A stretch of 64,000 nt of DNA from Siphonodentalium dalli. Lineage: Eukaryota; Mollusca; Scaphopoda; Gadilida; Siphonodentaliidae. Numbering within the stretch: the stretch's first letter is position 1; the number at the start of each line of letters is the position of its first letter. The position numbers and the translations under genes were made by a program. The notes beneath the pieces were generated by a model. That model was given only the letters and a program-made list of their open reading frames with translations. It was not told the DNA's origin and did no database searches. Shown here in pieces: positions 61,401 through 64,000 of this stretch. The stretch covers positions 2,108,001 to 2,172,000 of the forward strand of contig CP136062.1 of NCBI GenBank assembly GCA_032622095.1, given 5' to 3'.

Positions 61401-64000
61401 CTTCTAAATAATTACCTACTTACCGTATTATATTGATGGAAGCCAGAGATAATCGAAATGTATACACTGAACAGCATATATATAGGCCTACATAGTAGAA
61501 TATTGCCACAATATCTTACTAAAACCCTACTATATAATAAAGGGGCATCAATTGCGAACACAATGCCGCAAAAATTAGCTCGATATCTCGAAAATTGGCC
61601 GAGATATGGTGACTTTTCTACCCGCGTCACCTAATTCCGAGGTATGGGTGGGGGTCACACCAGAAGGTTCCAACTGAACACAGAAATGTCAAGAAACCGT
61701 ACTATGGACATAACAATCAATTCCGCGCGATTTCCTAATTATACTTCCATGTTTTACATGGAAGTATATTGTTTTTGTGATTTTTATTTTTCTCTATTAT
61801 TATTATTCTTTATTCTTCTTAGCAATTTTATAATGAGCATAGCTCAGTCAATACAAGAGTTAGAAAGCTAAAACTTTGTATGTATATATATGTATACAAA
61901 CTCTAGTGCTTAGGCCTATTGAGAATCATGTCCTCACTTGATTTGCAGAGTTATCTCCCTTTATGTGAACAATTGGTGTTTTCAGAACTCCGAAAATATA
62001 AGGAGTACAGCACTGAAATTTGGTCGATACATACATCTTGATATCCACTGAATCATGAGCCCATCACAAACTCTGTCCGTCTTTCCTCTCCAGAGTTATC
62101 TCCCATATATATGTCAACCTCGAAATGTTCTGATCGCCTGTTCTCACATAGCAAGAAAGATAGCTGGATTTAGTTTCTATGGTAGTGCTGGCCGTTGTCA
62201 ATATACTTCACAAAAATAATTTGGACAGGGTCGGACTTACATTTTTTGGTTAGGGTGGGGGCGAAATTTTCGCAATTTTATTTTTGCGATGATTTCAACC
62301 ATTTTTACTACCATGTATCTTTAGGACGTACTAATGATCCTCCTGAAAGAATTTTGTAAATCGGTTGAGAAATGTCCAAGTTACAGACCATCGAATATTA
62401 TATTCATACATTGGCTGAGGAGAAAGTGGTTGTGAGCACAACTCCTCCTAAACGACGCAAATGAGCAGGATTTGGTTTATGTGAGCGTGTTACTCATAGA
62501 GAGAAGACGAACTGGTGCAATTTTTACCAAGATCCAAAAATATTTGTCCCTATTAGGGAGGGGGCAAAAATTGTAATTTTTTTGTCGTCTTCGATTCGAA
62601 CCAAAATTGTTGTGAAGTATCTATAGGACGTTCTGGGAGTACTCCAGACAGAATTTTGTAAATCGGTTGAAAAATGTAGAAATTGTGGCCCATTAATTCT
62701 TATAAAGTTTACACAAGATACACTATGGATTTAAATTCCTACAACCAATCGTCACTTTTTTGGTGTCATTCGATGGAGAATTTCTAGTACTTCTAAATAA
62801 TTACCTACTTACCGTATTATATTGATGGAAGCCAGAGATAATCGAAATGTATACACTGAACAGCATATATATAGGCCTACATAGTAGAATATTGCCACAA
62901 TATCTTACTAAAACCCTACTATATAATAAAGGGGCATCAATTGCGAACACAATGCCGCAAAAATTAGCTCGATATCTCGAAAATTGGCCGAGATATGGTG
63001 ACTTTTCTACCCGCGTCACCTAATTCCGAGGTATGGGTGGGGGTCACACCAGAAGGTTCCAACTGAACACAGAAATGTCAAGAAACCGTACTATGGACAT
63101 AACAATCAATTCCGCGCGATTTCCTAATTATACTTCCATGTTTTACATGGAAGTATATTGTTTTTGTGATTTTTATTTTTCTCTATTATTATTATTCTTT
63201 ATTCTTCTTAGCAATTTTATAATGAGCATAGCTCAGTCAATACAAGAGTTAGAAAGCTAAAACTTTGTATGTATATATATGTATACAAACTCTAGTGCTT
63301 AGGCCTATTGAGAATCATGTCCTCACTTGATTTGCAGAGTTATCTCCCTTTATGTGAACAATTGGTGTTTTCAGAACTCCGAAAATATAAGGAGTACAGC
63401 ACTGAAATTTGGTCGATACATACATCTTGATATCCACTGAATCATGAGCCCATCACAAACTCTGTCCGTCTTTCCTCTCCAGAGTTATCTCCCATATATA
63501 TGTCAACCTCGAAATGTTCTGATCGCCTGTTCTCACATAGCAAGAAAGATAGCTGGATTTAGTTTCTATGGTAGTGCTGGCCGTTGTCAATATACTTCAC
63601 AAAAATAATTTGGACAGGGTCGGACTTACATTTTTTGGTTAGGGTGGGGGCGAAATTTTCGCAATTTTATTTTTGCGATGATTTCAACCATTTTTACTAC
63701 CATGTATCTTTAGGACGTACTAATGATCCTCCTGAAAGAATTTTGTAAATCGGTTGAGAAATGTCCAAGTTACAGACCATCGAATATTATATTCATACAT
63801 TGGCTGAGGAGAAAGTGGTTGTGAGCACAACTCCTCCTAAACGACGCAAATGAGCAGGATTTGGTTTATGTGAGCGTGTTACTCATAGAGAGAAGACGAA
63901 CTGGTGCAATTTTTACCAAGATCCAAAAATATTTGTCCCTATTAGGGAGGGGGCAAAAATTGTAATTTTTTTGTCGTCTTCGATTCGAACCAAAATTGTT
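46461..64000 (+). repeat. Macrosatellite array, 1389-bp unit, 12.6 copies, continues off the window
   Basis: Units start TTATACTTCCATGTTTTACA at 46,461, 47,851, 49,240, 50,629, 52,018, 53,406, 54,794, 56,183, 57,572, 58,961, 60,350, 61,739 and 63,128. Period is 1389, except 1390 for the first unit (TTACCATGG instead of TTACATGG) and 1388 for units 5 and 6 (one T lost in CCATTTTTACT). Other differences are rare. Units 8 and 9 share CTATCGTAGTGC, and units 12 and 13 share GAGCCCATCAC. Unit 7 alone has GAATTATGTCC and CTTCATATCC. The palindrome has 13-bp arms TATACTTCCATGT / ACATGGAAGTATA. Although 1389 is divisible by three, no frame stays open; the 72- and 75-codon frames in each unit are not supported as genes. 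Confidence 0.97.

Larger units (their letters stand above)
44679..64000 (+). mobile_element. Helitron-like composite element IV (3' end outside window)
   Basis: Begins with a TTA tract after the CTAG of element III, then one type III body (44,712-46,218) and head (46,219-46,432), then a long array of 1389-bp units running past the right edge. By analogy it should end with a module region, an ATGGAAGTATA arm, a hairpin and CTAG beyond the window. Confidence 0.5.

Noticed and set aside
47524-63260. 72-codon minus-strand and 75-codon plus-strand frames repeated in the 1389-bp array
   Set aside because: Same reasoning. The frame at 34,123-34,356 of the related 1392-bp unit covers the homologous place, but with many changes and no family match. 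One plus-strand frame reads straight across the palindrome head.
17272-64000. Hammerhead-ribozyme tandem repeats (retrozymes) as an explanation of the arrays
   Set aside because: I looked for CTGANGA...GAAA cores with pairing stems. The only near hit (CTGAGGAGAAAG in the 1389-bp unit) has no stem II, and the unit length is far above that of known retrozymes.
17272-64000. CRISPR-like or LTR retrotransposon interpretation of the repeats
   Set aside because: Units are kilobase-long and head-to-tail without spacers. There are no long terminal repeats with TG...CA ends, primer-binding site or reverse-transcriptase frame.

Overview
The window looks like nuclear DNA of an invertebrate animal, most likely a lophotrochozoan and perhaps a mollusc. 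It is AT-rich, has no operons and no long intact ORFs, and is dominated by DNA-transposon debris and giant tandem repeats. The placement rests on decayed pieces of a Mutator-like-domain transposase and a glycosyltransferase-92 (GT92) gene, and on recurring 'GAGTTATCTCCCTTT' phrases that I associate with mollusc repeats. It is an inference. No intact protein-coding gene, rRNA, tRNA or CRISPR array can be supported.

Bases 1-17,270 are a mosaic of single-copy DNA and small elements. There is one broken coiled-coil ORF (351-1514), a 1625-bp transposon with ~105-bp terminal inverted repeats that carries a second nested element, and a 458-bp element flanked by TTAA duplications. A MITE abuts a frameshifted Mutator-like transposase remnant. 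Fold-back palindromes and a tandemly duplicated, decayed GT92-like gene fragment (four partial copies, 13.8-17.27 kb) complete this part.

Bases ~17,272-64,000 are four head-to-tail composite elements with no intervening unique DNA. Each begins with tandem macrosatellite units that start with a palindrome (TATACTTCCAT...ATGGAAGTATA). In elements I-III the last unit is cut short and is followed by a different region built of diverged ~350-bp modules. Each of these then ends with a copy of the palindrome arm (ATGGAAGTAT), a short hairpin and CTAG at 33,057, 37,359 and 44,678. The next element starts one T later. This matches the ends of Helitron-like rolling-circle transposons (3' hairpin plus CTRR, and asymmetric terminal inverted repeats). 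No Rep/helicase ORF is present, so the elements would be non-autonomous. Element I carries 10.6 units of 1220 bp, II carries 1.5 units of 1392 bp, III carries ~1.7-1.8-kb units, and IV carries 12.6 units of 1389 bp and runs off the window.

All unit families share a head (palindrome plus TTA microsatellite), a body with an underlying ~145-150-bp/300-bp beat marked by GAGTTA boxes, and a common tail. The most interesting content is this set of palindrome-headed macrosatellites inside tandem Helitron-like elements. Their inner palindrome arms differ between families but stay self-complementary, and the 3' arm matches the family carried by the same element.
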